DNA from: Roseateles sp.
GTDB lineage: Bacteria; Pseudomonadota; Gammaproteobacteria; Burkholderiales; Burkholderiaceae_C
Length of the DNA: 34,977 nucleotides
Direction of reading: 5' to 3'
Assembly (NCBI GenBank): GCA_015657635.1
Contig: JACDQM010000124.1
Coordinates: 1-34,977 of the forward strand
How positions within the stretch are numbered: the stretch's first letter is position 1; every line of letters starts with the position of its first letter. Position numbers and translations under genes: made by a program. This document shows positions 1-8,932 of the stretch, one piece after another. The notes under the pieces are model-generated. The model saw only the letters and a program-made list of their open reading frames with translations. It did no database searches and was not told the origin of the DNA.

Positions 1-99
1 ACTCCCACGGCACTTGGCGGCTGGCCCTTGCCAGAGCAGGCGGCACCTTCGCCAATCGAGCGGCCGTGGCATTGAACACAGCAGAAAGACGAGCAAGCA

Positions 100-880
100 A
101 TGAGCTACAGCATTGACCTGTCGGGCCGCGTGGCCCTGGTGACCGGCGCTTCCAGCGGTCTGGGCGCGCAATTTGCCAAGACCCTCTCCCAGGCGGCGCC
201 GGCGTGGTGCTGGCCGGGCGGCGCATCGAGCGCCTGAAGACCTTGCGGGCCGAGATCGAAGCCGGCGGCGGCGATGCCCATGTGGTGACGCTGGACGTGA
301 CCGATCTGGACAGCATCAAGTCCGCCGTGGCGCATGCCGAGACCGAGATGGGCACGATCGACATCCTGATCAACAACTCCGGTGTCAGCACCACGCAGAA
401 GCTCACCGACGTCACCGAGAACGACTACGACTTCGTGATGGACACCAATCTGCGCGGCGCCTTTTTTGTGGCGCAGGAAGTGGGCAAGCGCATGCTGGCC
501 CGTTCGCGCGGCGCCGCGCCCGGCACCTTCACCGGCGGGCGCATCGTCAACATCGCCTCGATGGCCGGCCTGCGGGTGCTCAGCCAGATCGGCGTCTACA
601 GCATGAGCAAGGCGGCCGTGATCCACATGACCCGCGCGATGGCGCTGGAGTGGGGCAAATTCGGCATCAACGTCAACGCCATCTGCCCGGCTATATCGAC
701 ACCGAGATCAACCATCACCACTGGAGCACCGAAGGCGGCAAGAAGCTGGTCGACCTTCTGCCGCGCAAGCGTGTGGGTCAGCCGCAGGATCTCGACACGG
801 CGCTGCTGATGTTGTGCGCCAACGAGAGCCACTTCATCAATGGCGCGGTAATCCAGGCCGATGATGGCTTTGGCGTCTGA
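100..880 (+). pseudogene. SDR-family oxidoreductase, broken by two 1-base frameshifts
   Basis: NAD(P)-dependent short-chain dehydrogenase/reductase of about 260 residues when repaired. The ATG at 100 opens a frame with the Rossmann motif TGASSGLG. The frame breaks near 193, where QAGAGVVLAGRR is expected and one G is missing. The next frame carries NNSG, the catalytic Ser region and YSMSK (Tyr-x-x-x-Lys). It breaks again near 690, where ICPGYIDTEI is expected and one G is missing. The final frame runs to the TGA at 878-880 with the normal SDR ending (GAVIQADDGF). Repaired length fits the family exactly. Substrate is unknown. The short gap to yceH suggests co-transcription. Both breaks are single-G losses in G/C runs, so sequencing error is more likely than decay. 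Confidence 0.85.
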
Positions 881-892
881 CCGAGAGGCCCC

Positions 893-1540
893 ATGCCACT
901 GAGGAACCTCACCCCCGTTGAAGCCCGCGTGCTGGCCGTGCTGGTCGAGAAGCAGCACACGGTGCCTGACAGCTACCCCATGTCGCTCAACAGCCTGACG
1001 CTGGGCTGCAACCAGAAGACCGCGCGCGATCCGGTGATGAATCTGGCCGAATCCGAAGTGCTGCAGGCGCTGGATGAACTCAAGGCCATGAGCCTGGTGT
1101 TTGAAGTCAGCGGCAGCCGCGTGGTGCGCTTCGAGCACAACGGCGCGCGTGCGCTGGGCGTGCCGGGCGCGGCGCTGGCACTGCTGACGCTGTTGATGCT
1201 GCGCGGCCCGCAAACCCCGGCTGAGTTGCGCCTGCACACCGAGCGCCTGCACCGCTTTGCCGACATCTCCTCGGTCGAAGGCTTTCTAGACGAACTGGCC
1301 GAGCGCGAGCCGCCGATGGCCGCCAAGCTGCCGCGCGCGCCTGGTGCGCGCGAAGCCCGCTGGGCGCATCTGCTGTGCGGCGAGGCGGGCTTGCCCACGC
1401 CGGGCGCCGCAGCGCCTGCGGCTGCTTCGGCACGAGACGAGGACGTGGCCTTGCTGCGCGCTGAAGTCGATCAACTCAAGTCCCAGGTGGCCCGGCTGAT
1501 GAGGGAGCTGGGGCTGGACGAGCAAGCCCCCGCATCATGA
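893..1540 (+). CDS. yceH: YceH family protein (DUF480)
   Basis: A 215-residue protein matching the YceH/DUF480 family, which folds as two winged-helix domains; its cellular role is not established. The N-terminal part has the family signature around [16 protein letters not shown] and the segment [20 protein letters not shown] second winged helix spans roughly residues 90-165. The C-terminus is an Ala-rich linker followed by a short helix (about 180-208) with heptad-like Leu/Val spacing, possibly a coiled coil. The ATG lies 12 bases after the upstream dehydrogenase stop, and its TGA overlaps the ATG of the thioesterase gene (ATGA), so the three genes probably form one transcript. Confidence 0.93.
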   Translation: MPLRNLTPVEARVLAVLVEKQHTVPDSYPMSLNSLTLGCNQKTARDPVMNLAESEVLQALDELKAMSLVFEVSGSRVVRFEHNGARALGVPGAALALLTLLMLRGPQTPAELRLHTERLHRFADISSVEGFLDELAEREPPMAAKLPRAPGAREARWAHLLCGEAGLPTPGAAAPAAASARDEDVALLRAEVDQLKSQVARLMRELGLDEQAPAS

Positions 1541-1957
1541 AGCTTGAAATCCCTGAGCAGAAGAAGCTGGTCCATGAGATGCGAATCCCCATCCGCTGGG
1601 GCGATATGGATGCGATGGGCCATGTCAACAACACGATCTACTTCCGCTACATGGAGATCGTGCGGGTGGACTGGCTGGACAGCCTGAAAGCGGCGCCCAA
1701 CCCGCAGGGCCAGGGCCCGGTGATCGTCAACGCCTTCTGCAACTTCTACCGGCAGCTGGAATACCCGGGCGAGGTGCTGACCCGCCACTACGTCTCCAAC
1801 CCGGGCCGCACCAGCTTCGACACCTGGATCACGATGGCCCGCGCCGACGACCCGCAGACCATCTACGCGCCGCGGCGCCACCACGGTGTGGATGGATTCC
1901 CCGGCGCAGAAATCGACACCGCTGCCGGACTGGCTGCGAAGCATCGTCGAAGGCTGA
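1537..1957 (+). CDS. YbgC/4HBT-type acyl-CoA thioesterase, C-terminus frameshifted
   Basis: Hotdog-fold acyl-CoA thioesterase of the YbgC/FcbC type, which hydrolyses acyl-CoA esters in the cytoplasm. Residues 21-38 carry the active-site signature [16 protein letters not shown], with the catalytic Asp in the [10 protein letters not shown] stretch. The start overlaps the yceH stop by four bases. Homology is good to about nucleotide 1885 ([10 protein letters not shown]). Then the frame slips, and the expected family ending (GATTVWMD...PLPDWLR) is found in the next frame, stopping at TGA 1955-1957. As written, the original frame instead runs to 2067 through a terminator hairpin, with an unrelated tail. 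One inserted base or two nearby deletions within 1887-1900 would explain it. The end given here is that of the repaired gene, about 140 residues. Confidence 0.8.
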
Positions 1958-1996
1958 GCCGCCGCAGCGCCTTGCGGGCGCATCAGATAAAGAAAG

Positions 1997-2026
1997 AGGG
2001 CCGATCCCCCCACGGAGATCGGCCCT
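1997..2026 (-). terminator. Intrinsic terminator of the TonB receptor gene (possibly bidirectional)
   Basis: A perfect 10-bp inverted repeat, AGGGCCGATC / GATCGGCCCT, with a 10-base loop, lies between the convergent thioesterase and TonB receptor genes. Read on the minus strand it is followed by CTTTCTTTAT, a T-rich tract, so it best serves the receptor gene. The stem would also form in the plus-strand transcript, but without a U tract. Confidence 0.8.
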
Positions 2027-2063
2027 GCGCTGATGCACGCAACACGGGCGTTCAGTCTGTTGA

Positions 2064-4822
2064 TTAGCGGAAGCTGTAGTTCACGCTGGCGAACACGCTG
2101 CGACCACGCGGGTCGGTGTAGGTCGGGTCGTAGCCCGCCAGGAAGTAGTAGGCCTGGTTCGAGAAGGGCGGGGCGGTATTCAGCAGGTTCAGCACGCCGG
2201 CGCGCAGCTTCAGCTGCTTGTTGATGTTCCAGCTGCCCGTCAGATCCCACAGCGAGTAGGCCGCCACCTTGCGCGCCGCGAGCAGGGCATTGCTGCTCGG
2301 GTCATAGGTGGTGTTCTGGTCGGTGTAAGCGGACGAGTACTGGTTGGCCAGTGTCAGGCCGAACGGGCCCTGATCCCAGCTGATGCTGATGCGGTGGCGC
2401 CATTTCTGGATCACCTGGTCGTTCAGGAACACGCCCAGATTGCTTCGATAGCCTTCCAGCGGGCCGAACTGGCGGTCGTAGTTTAGCACCCAGGTGCCGC
2501 TGAAGCTGCTGCTGAAGCGGCCAAGCGCCGTCGCCGCACCGCGCCACTCGTAGCCCAGATCGATGCCCGAGGTCTTCAGGCGGCCCTGGTTCTCCTTCTG
2601 CAGCAGGATGTTGGTGATGAAGCCGCTGGAGTCGCGCTGGATGTACTTGCCGTTGTACTTCTCGGGGCTGTCGATGATGATCTGCTCGCCCAGCGTCGAG
2701 ATCACGTCCTTCTTCTGGATGTTCCAGTAGTCGATGCTGAAGTTCCACTGGCGGCTGGCCTCGAACACCGCGCCCAGCGAGAACTGCTGCGACTTCTCGG
2801 GCTTCAGGTCCGGGTTGCTGCGGCGCTCCACCGGCCACTGGTCGGTGCACAGATCGATCGAGCCTTCCTTCTTCACGCATTGCGGGTCCGTCAGGAAGCT
2901 GGCGGCCGTGCCATAGGTGACAGGGCGCTTCAGATCGGCCAGCGAAGGCGCACGGAAGCCGGTGCCGGCCGAGCCGCGCAGCACCAGGTTCTTCTCGGGC
3001 TGCCAGCGCACGCCCAGCTTGGGGTTGGTGGTGGCGCCCACCTCGCTGTAATGGTCGTGGCGCAGGGCCAGCTGCACTTCCAGTTGCTTGCTCAGCGGCG
3101 CGTTCAACTCGGCGAAGACCGAGCGCACATCGCGGCTGTCGTCGGTGGCCTTCAGATCGGCCACCCCCAGGCCGCTGCTGCTGCGGTCGCCGGCGATATT
3201 GTTGGACAGCAGCAGCGCCGACGGCGTGAAGCTGGTGTTCTCATGCCGCAGTTCGCCGCCCAGCGCGAGCGCCAGCTCGCCGCCGTCCAGCTTCATCAGC
3301 GGACGCGAGATCTTGGCGTCCAGCGAGGTGCTGACGCCCTTGCTCTTGCGCGCCTCATCGTTGACCTTGATGCTGCTGATCAGATCGCGGCCGGCTTGCG
3401 TTGACGGCCCCCAGGGGTTGATCGTGCCGGCGCGCACGGCGGCGTCGAACTTGTCGAACAGCACATAACCGTCCACATACTTGTCCACTGCGCGGTTCTC
3501 GGCGCGCGCCAGGCCCATGTCGTAGTCCCAGCCGGCGAACGTGCCGTTGGCGCCCAGCACCAGGCGCTGCGCGCTGCTGTTGACTTCGTTGGTGCGGTTG
3601 CCGGCCTCCATCATGCGGTAGCGGATGCCGCTGAAGGTGCTGGCCAGGCCGGGCTTGTCCAGCACGGCGCGATAGGGCGCCGGCAGCAGTGACACAGGCA
3701 GGTTGCGGATGCGGATCGGGTTGGGGCTCAGCACATAGCGGCTTTCCGACTCAGCCTGCACCAGCTCGGCGAAGACCTGATGGTCGTCATTGAGTTGCAG
3801 CGTCGCGCGGCCGACGAAGCCGACCTTGCTGGACTCCGGATAGATCTCGGTGTCCTTCATGTAGTCGTAGCTGCAGGCCAGCGGGCCGCCGGGGCCGGCG
3901 GCGGCAAAAACGGTGGCTTCGGTCAGCGTGTTGCAGGCTGGGTTCGCCGGGTTGATGCGGGTGCGGGTGGCGCCGGCGGGCAGCACGCCGGCCGTGATCA
4001 GTGCGTTGCGCTGCGTGCTGCTGATGTCGATATTGGCCGGGTAGGTGTTGCTGGACATCAGCGCCGGCAGATTGCTGGCCAGCGGGCGATCCTGGATGAA
4101 CTGGCGCTGGCTGGAGCGCAGCGCGTCCAGCTTCTGCACATCGAGCACACCGAACACATTGAAACGGTCACGCAGCAGGTCGCCGGCGCCGCCGCTGATG
4201 CTGGCGGTGCGCTTGCCCGCGCCGCCTTCCTCGGTGGCCGAGACATAGGCGTTCAGGTCCACGCCGCGGTAGTCCTTGCGGGTGATGAAGTTGATCACGC
4301 CGCCGATCGCGTCGGTGCCGTAGATGGCCGAGGCGCCGTCCTTCAGCACCTCGACGCGCTGAATCGCGCGGCCGGGATGTTGTTCAGGTCCACGCCGGCG
4401 TTGTCGCCGGGTGAGGCGAAGTTGGCCAGGCGGCGGCCGTTCAGCAGCACCAGCGTCGACGAGACGCCGATGCCGCGCAGATTGGCGCCATTGAAGCCGC
4501 GCTGGCCCGAGGTGCCATCGGTGATGCTCATGCCGTCCGACAGCGGCGCGGTGTTGGCGCTGATGCTCTTCAGGATTTCGGCCGCGGTGGTGACGCCGCT
4601 TTTGTCGATGTCCTCGCGCTTGATCGTCTGCACCGGCAGCGCCGTCTCACCGTCGATGCGCTTGATGCTGGAGCCGGTGATCTCGATGCGTTCGAGCTTG
4701 GTCTCCTGCGCCAGCGCGGCACCGCTGGCGAGTGCGGCCAGCAGGGCGGCCTGGCCGACTTGGCTGAGGGTGTGCAGGGTGAGCGCAGCGGCGCGGCGGC
4801 TCGGGTGACGGGGCTTGGACAT
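2064..4822 (-). pseudogene. TonB-dependent outer-membrane receptor, one 1-base frameshift
   Basis: TonB-dependent receptor of about 919 residues when repaired: a ligand-gated outer-membrane barrel energised by TonB. The N-terminus has a signal peptide of about 38 residues ending ALA-QE, then a TonB-box-like stretch (ERIEITGSSI). The plug domain includes QRGFNGANLRGIG and VLLNGRRLANF. The frame breaks near 4366, where IPAAAIQRVEVLKDG is expected and one G is missing; the next frame continues DGASAIYGTDAIGGVINFITRK and the full barrel to a terminal Phe-Arg after NYSF. No STN signalling domain is present. It is divergent from the cyanophycinase operon across 294 bp holding ArgR-like sites, so it may import cyanophycin-derived or other arginine-rich peptides. 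That substrate is inference; receptors of this class are often called siderophore or carbohydrate receptors. Confidence 0.88.
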
Positions 4823-4929
4823 CGTGAGAAGCCTTTGGCGATGAGGGGTGGATGAGGAGGAGCAGGTATCGAACCGAAGGCCACTCTAGGTTTCAGCGCT
4901 TTGACTTGCCTATGGGGTTTGGGCGCGGT

Positions 4930-4966
4930 GGTCGCTTGCACGCAAGTGCGCGTCGCTTGCAGGCAA
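4930..4966 (+). promoter_or_regulatory. Putative ArgR operator: two direct-repeat half-sites
   Basis: Half-sites gGTCGC-TTGCACGC-AA (4930-4945) and cGTCGC-TTGCAGGC-AA (4951-4966) are direct repeats with a period of exactly 21 bp. The P. aeruginosa ArgR (AraC-family) site is reported as two direct half-sites TGTCGC-N8-AA-N5, also a 21-bp period. Only the first base of each half-site deviates. The downstream operon encodes an ArgR homologue, so autoregulation by arginine is likely. Binding itself is inferred. Confidence 0.65.
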
Positions 4967-4993
4967 GCAGCGGCAGCAGCGCGCGTGCATGGC

Positions 4994-5009
4994 TTGCTTG
5001 AATGCGACA
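4994..5009 (-). promoter_or_regulatory. Putative ArgR half-site on the opposite strand
   Basis: On the minus strand, 5009 to 4994 reads TGTCGC-ATTCAAGC-AA, a full match to the ArgR half-site consensus. It points toward the TonB receptor gene. I see no good second half-site 21 bp to either side on that strand, so alone it may be weak or act together with the plus-strand pair. Confidence 0.45.
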
Positions 5010-5116
5010 TGCACTTGCATGGCGCGGCCTGATCGGCATGCGCCTGGGTCCATCCCGCTGGCGGCCGGCTGCCTCGGCTGACAAGATGGCGGCCATTGCC
5101 CAAGCTCTCATCACCC

Positions 5117-6369
5117 ATGTCACGCTCCCTCTTGCCCATTTCCATCACGCCTCGGCTGCTGGCCCTTGTCCTGAGCCTGGCAGCCGCCGGTGCTGGTGCA
5201 CAGACCGCCATTCCCATCGGCGGCGCGCTGAAGTTCGACAACGACGCGGTCTGGAAGCGCATCGTTGAAGAAGCCGGCGGCCCGGGTGTGCGCTTTGCGG
5301 TGTTCGCCACCGCGGCGGGCAATCCGCAACGCAGCGCCGGCCAGATCATCGAGGCCTTGAGCCGGCAGGGTGCGGTGGCCGAGCACATCCCGGTGGCGCC
5401 GCGCCTGAAGGATGTGGACCTGGCCAAGACCCTCAACGACCCGGCGCTGATCGAGCGCGTGCGCACGGCGCGCGCCGTGTACTTCTCCGGCGGCGCGCAG
5501 GAGCTGATCGTTGACACGCTGCAGCCCGGAGGCCAGCCCACCGAGATGCTGAAGGCCATCTGGGAGGTCTACCGCAAAGGCGGTGTGGTGGCCGGCACCA
5601 GCGCCGGTGCGGCCATCATGAGCACGGTGATGTTCCGGGACGCTCAGGATTCGATGCAGGTGCTCAAGGGTCGGCTGCGCGAGGGCAAGGAGATCGACCG
5701 TGGCCTGGGCTTTGTCGGCCCCGATCTCTTCATCGACCAGCACTTCCTCAAGCGCGGCCGTTTCGGACGCATGCTGCCGCTGATGCAGGCCAAGGGCTAC
5801 AAGCTGGGCTTGGGCGTCGAGGAGAACAGTGCCGCCATCATCAAGGGCGACTCGGTCGAGGTGATCGGCGCCAAGGGCGCGCTGCTGGTGGATCTGGGCG
5901 CTGCCAGCCATGACGCCAAGCTGCCGGCCTTCAATGTGCGCGGCGCGCAGCTGACCTATCTGGACCGCGGCGACAAGCACGACCTGAAGACCGGCCAGAC
6001 CACGCCAGCGCCGCAGAAGGCGCGCGATCTGCGCATCAACCGCATGCGGCCGACTTCAAGCCCTACTTCAAGAACAAGCCTTTCTATCCGGACATGCTGG
6101 GCGACACCACCATCGTCAACGCGATGGGCCAGTTGCTGGACAGCCCGCATGCCGAAGTCACCGGGCTGGCCTTCACCGGCCAGCCGGTGGAGGGCGATGA
6201 CAAGCCCGATCTGGGCTTCGAGTTCCGCCTGCACAAGCTGCCTGCCACGATGGGCTGGTTCACCGGCGGTTTCGGCGGCGAGGACTACACCGTGGTCCGC
6301 ATGGGCCTGGACGTGACGCCAGTGCGCATGCAGCGCCCCTTGTACGAGCGCCTGTCTGACAAGCGCTGA
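5117..6369 (+). pseudogene. Secreted cyanophycinase (peptidase S51), one 1-base frameshift
   Basis: Cyanophycinase of about 417 residues when repaired, a serine exopeptidase-like enzyme releasing beta-Asp-Arg dipeptides from cyanophycin. A signal peptide occupies residues 1-28 (cleavage near AGA-QT), so the enzyme is exported like the extracellular CphE type. Family motifs are GGAQ (125-128), the nucleophile motif GTSAGA with Ser162, DQHF followed by Arg213/215 (substrate pocket), and GVEEN (233-237). The frame breaks near 6045: RIN-PHAADFKPYFKN is expected and one C is missing. The rest (MLGDTTIVNAMGQLL to the TGA at 6367-6369) is intact in the next frame. ATG 5117 is preferred over an in-frame TTG at 5096. 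It sits where aotJ, the binding-protein gene, lies in Pseudomonas, 41 bp before aotQ. The break looks like sequencing error. Confidence 0.88.
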
Positions 6370-6410
6370 TCGACAGCAGCCCGCCAGAAAAACAAGACGG
6401 AGACTTCACC

Positions 6411-7100
6411 ATGCTGCACGGCTATGGCGCCAGCCTGCTGGAGGGCGCCCTGATGACGCTCGTCCTGTCACTGGCTTCGGTGGCGGTGGCGATGAGCCTG
6501 GGCCTGCTGGGCGCGCTCGCCAAGCTCTCGCGCAGCCGCCTGCTGCGCGGCCTGGCGCAGACCTACACCACGCTGATCCGCGCGGTGCCTGATCTGGTAC
6601 TGATGCTGCTGGTGTTCTTCGGCGGCCAGGCGCTGATCAATGAACTGGCGCTGCAGCTCGGCCACGAGGACTACATCGACATCAACCCCTTCGTGGCCGG
6701 TGTCGCCACCATCGGCTTCATCTTCGGCGCCTACCTGACCGAGACCTTCCGCGGCGCCTTCCTGGCTGTGCCCCCCGGGCAGCGCGAGGCCGCGCAGGCC
6801 TTCGGCATGGGGCGCTGGCTGGTGTTCGCGCGCATCGTCGCGCCGCAGATGCTGCGCCACGCCTTGCCGGCGCTGGCCAACAACTGGCTGGTGCTGGTCA
6901 AGAGCACCGCCATCGTCTCGGTGATCGGCCTCACCGATCTGATGCACCGCGCCGGTCTGGCGGCCGGCGCCACGCGCGAGCCCTTCGTCTTTTACGGCGC
7001 GGCCGCGCTGATGTACCTGCTGTTCACCAGCGTGTCGGAGTGGGGCTTCGCGCGCCTGCAGCAGCACCTGGCCATTGGCAGCAGAAAGGGGCAGCTGTGA
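6411..7100 (+). CDS. aotQ: Arginine/ornithine ABC transporter permease AotQ
   Basis: A 229-residue inner-membrane permease of the HisQ/AotQ polar amino acid family. It has about five hydrophobic segments and the cytoplasmic EAA loop near residue 125 (REAAQAFGMGRWLVFARIV) that docks the ATPase. With AotM it should form the transmembrane channel for arginine/ornithine import. The start has a GGAG ribosome site about 10 bases upstream. Its TGA overlaps the GTG of aotM (GTGA), indicating translational coupling. The gene order Q-M-O-P-argR matches the P. aeruginosa aot operon, but the binding-protein gene aotJ that should precede it is missing. Confidence 0.92.
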   Translation: MLHGYGASLLEGALMTLVLSLASVAVAMSLGLLGALAKLSRSRLLRGLAQTYTTLIRAVPDLVLMLLVFFGGQALINELALQLGHEDYIDINPFVAGVATIGFIFGAYLTETFRGAFLAVPPGQREAAQAFGMGRWLVFARIVAPQMLRHALPALANNWLVLVKSTAIVSVIGLTDLMHRAGLAAGATREPFVFYGAAALMYLLFTSVSEWGFARLQQHLAIGSRKGQL

Positions 7101-7783
7101 ATTGGGAACTTGTCATCGAGAGCCTGCCGCAGTTCTTCAAGGGCGCGTTGGTCACGGCTGAACTGCTGCTGCTGGCGCTGCTGATCGGCCTGCTGGCGGC
7201 GGTGCCGCTGGCGGTGCTGCGCGTGCTGCCGTCGCCCTGGTGCAGCCGGCCGGTCTGGGCCTTCACCTATGCGATCCGCGGCACGCCGCTGCTGGTGCAG
7301 CTGTTCCTGCTGTACTACGGCCTGGCGCAGTTCGAGGCGGTGCGCGCCAGCTTTGCCTGGGCCTGGCTGAGCTCGGCCTGGTTCTGTGCGGTGGCGGCCT
7401 TCGCGATCAACACCTGCGCCTACACCACCGAGATCCTGGCTGGCGCGATGCGCGCCTTGCCGGCGGGCGAGATCGAGGCGGCCCGCGCGATGGGCATGAG
7501 CCGCCTGGTGATGCTGCGCCGCATCGTGCTGCCAGGCGCCTTGCGCCGTGCCTTGCCGGCCTATGGCAATGAGATCGTGATGATGCTGCACGGCACCTCG
7601 CTGGCCAGCATCGTGACGCTGATGGACCTCACCGGGGCGGCCCGCTACCTCAACTCCACCCACTACCAGCCGATGGAGGCATTTGCCACCGCGGCGGTCT
7701 TCTATCTTGTGATCACCCTGGCCCTGGTGGCCCTGCTGCGCGCCGCCGAAGCGCGCTGGCTGCAACCGATGATGGCGCGCTGA
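7097..7783 (+). CDS. aotM: Arginine/ornithine ABC transporter permease AotM
   Basis: A 228-residue second permease subunit of the HisM/AotM family. GTG 7097 is chosen as start because it gives the usual N-terminus (MNWELVIESLPQFFKGAL), has an AGGGG ribosome site six bases upstream, and overlaps the aotQ stop. The EAA loop reads EIEAARAMGMSRLVMLRRI. Several membrane spans are visible, including LLALLIGLLAAVPLAVL. Its TGA directly abuts the aotO ATG. It pairs with AotQ and the ATPase AotP in the inner membrane. Substrate specificity for arginine/ornithine comes from gene order and family, not from a residue I can point to. Confidence 0.92.
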   Translation: MNWELVIESLPQFFKGALVTAELLLLALLIGLLAAVPLAVLRVLPSPWCSRPVWAFTYAIRGTPLLVQLFLLYYGLAQFEAVRASFAWAWLSSAWFCAVAAFAINTCAYTTEILAGAMRALPAGEIEAARAMGMSRLVMLRRIVLPGALRRALPAYGNEIVMMLHGTSLASIVTLMDLTGAARYLNSTHYQPMEAFATAAVFYLVITLALVALLRAAEARWLQPMMAR

Positions 7784-8899
7784 ATGCAAGTCAAACACCA
7801 CCCGCTGGCGCAAGGCACACCAGGCACCCGCCGCGAGATCCTGAGCCTGCACTTCGGCCCGATCGGCACCCGCAAGGCCTTGCTGCAGGCCGCACTGCAT
7901 GCCGATGAAGTGCCCGGCATGTTGGTCGTCCAGCATCTGCGCGAGGCGCTGGTGCAGCTGGAGCAGCAGGGCCGCCTGCGCGGCGAGATCGTGCTGCTGC
8001 CAGCCTGCAACCCGATCGGCCTGTCGCAATGGCAGCTGCTGGCGCATCAGGGCCGCTTTGAGGCCAACAGCGGCGAGAACTTCAACCGCCACTATGCCGA
8101 GCTCAGCGCGGCCGCCGCGCAGCGCGCCGCGCCGCTGCTGGGGCTGGACGCGCAGGCCAATGTGGCCATCCTGCGCCGCTGCCTGCGTGAGTGCCTGGCT
8201 GAACAGACCCCGCAGACCGAGCTGGAAAGCCTGCGCCAGTGCCTGCTGGACCTGGCCCTGGACGCCGATGTGGTGCTGGACCTGCACTGCGACTGCGAGT
8301 CGGTGCTGCACCTCTACAGCGCGACGCCGCTGCGCGCCGATGCCGAACGCCTGGCGCGCCACCTCGGCGCCGAGCTCTGCCTGCTGGCCGAGGAGTCGGG
8401 CGACCACCCCTTCGATGAAGCCTGCTCGCAGGTCTGGTGGCGGCTGGCACGCCATTTCGACGGCCGGCATCCGGTGCCGCAAGCCTGCTTTGCCGCCACG
8501 GTGGAGCTGCGCGGCTATGCCGATGTCAGCCATGCGCTGGCGGCACGCGATGCGCAAGGGCTGCTAGCCTTTCTGACCGAGCAGGGCTTCATCACTCAGC
8601 AGGCGGCTGAGCCTGCGCCGCTGCGCCGTGCGGCCCGTCCGCTGCAGGGCTCGATGCCGCTGCATGCGCCGCATGCAGGCCTTGTGGTGTTTGCGCGCCA
8701 GCCCGGCGATGAGGTGCGCGCCGGCGACTTGATCGTCGAGGTGATCGATCCGCTCAGCGGCCAGAAGACGGCCTTGCTGAGCCCGGTCGACGGCCTGCTG
8801 TATGCCCGCGAGCAACGCCGCTATGCCAATGCCGGCCTGCGCCTGGCCAAGATCGCCGGGGAACAGGCCTTGCGCAGCGGCAAGCTGCTGAGTGCCTGA
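7784..8899 (+). CDS. aotO: AotO: succinylglutamate desuccinylase/aspartoacylase-family protein
   Basis: A 371-residue zinc amidohydrolase of the AspA/AstE family, related to M14 carboxypeptidases. Visible metal ligands are His39 and Glu42 (LHADE) and His168 (LDLHCD); Glu241 (TVELRG) is the likely catalytic base. The family cleaves N-acyl amino acids such as N-succinylglutamate or N-acetylaspartate. The last 90 residues look like a beta-rich lipoyl/biotin-like fold (HAGLVVFARQPGDEVRAGDLI), typical of this branch. In P. aeruginosa AotO is part of the aot operon but its function has not been settled to my knowledge. The active site here is complete, so it is probably a working enzyme. With a cyanophycinase upstream, beta-Asp-Arg is an attractive substrate, because it is chemically an amino-succinyl-arginine; this is inference. 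Confidence 0.85.
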   Translation: MQVKHHPLAQGTPGTRREILSLHFGPIGTRKALLQAALHADEVPGMLVVQHLREALVQLEQQGRLRGEIVLLPACNPIGLSQWQLLAHQGRFEANSGENFNRHYAELSAAAAQRAAPLLGLDAQANVAILRRCLRECLAEQTPQTELESLRQCLLDLALDADVVLDLHCDCESVLHLYSATPLRADAERLARHLGAELCLLAEESGDHPFDEACSQVWWRLARHFDGRHPVPQACFAATVELRGYADVSHALAARDAQGLLAFLTEQGFITQQAAEPAPLRRAARPLQGSMPLHAPHAGLVVFARQPGDEVRAGDLIVEVIDPLSGQKTALLSPVDGLLYAREQRRYANAGLRLAKIAGEQALRSGKLLSA

Positions 8900-8932
8900 A
8901 CCTGCCCCTGCATTCAGAACAAGAGAGATCCG

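Larger units (their letters stand above)
4823..5116. promoter_or_regulatory. Divergent regulatory region between TonB receptor and cyanophycinase
   Basis: No supported gene lies in these 294 bp. The region holds three ArgR-like half-sites (4930-5009), several short inverted repeats such as GCTTGC-AG-GCAAGC (4955-4968) and CATGCA-CT-TGCATG (5008-5021), and presumably promoters for both directions. The outer edges of the half-site cluster are each 108 bp from the nearest start codon. I could not confidently place -35/-10 boxes. Confidence 0.6.

Noticed and set aside
1..99. Possible 3' end of a gene upstream of the dehydrogenase
   Set aside because: All three forward frames are open for only 25-37 codons here and none shows a family motif, so no feature is supported.
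4570..5559. Minus-strand open frame crossing the TonB receptor start and the intergenic region
   Set aside because: No recognisable domain; it overlaps the real receptor N-terminus in another frame and the ArgR-like sites.
6992..8557. Minus-strand open frame of 521 codons opposite aotM/aotO
   Set aside because: His/Gln/Arg-rich shadow; the plus strand has conserved transporter and AspA/AstE motifs with coupled starts and stops.
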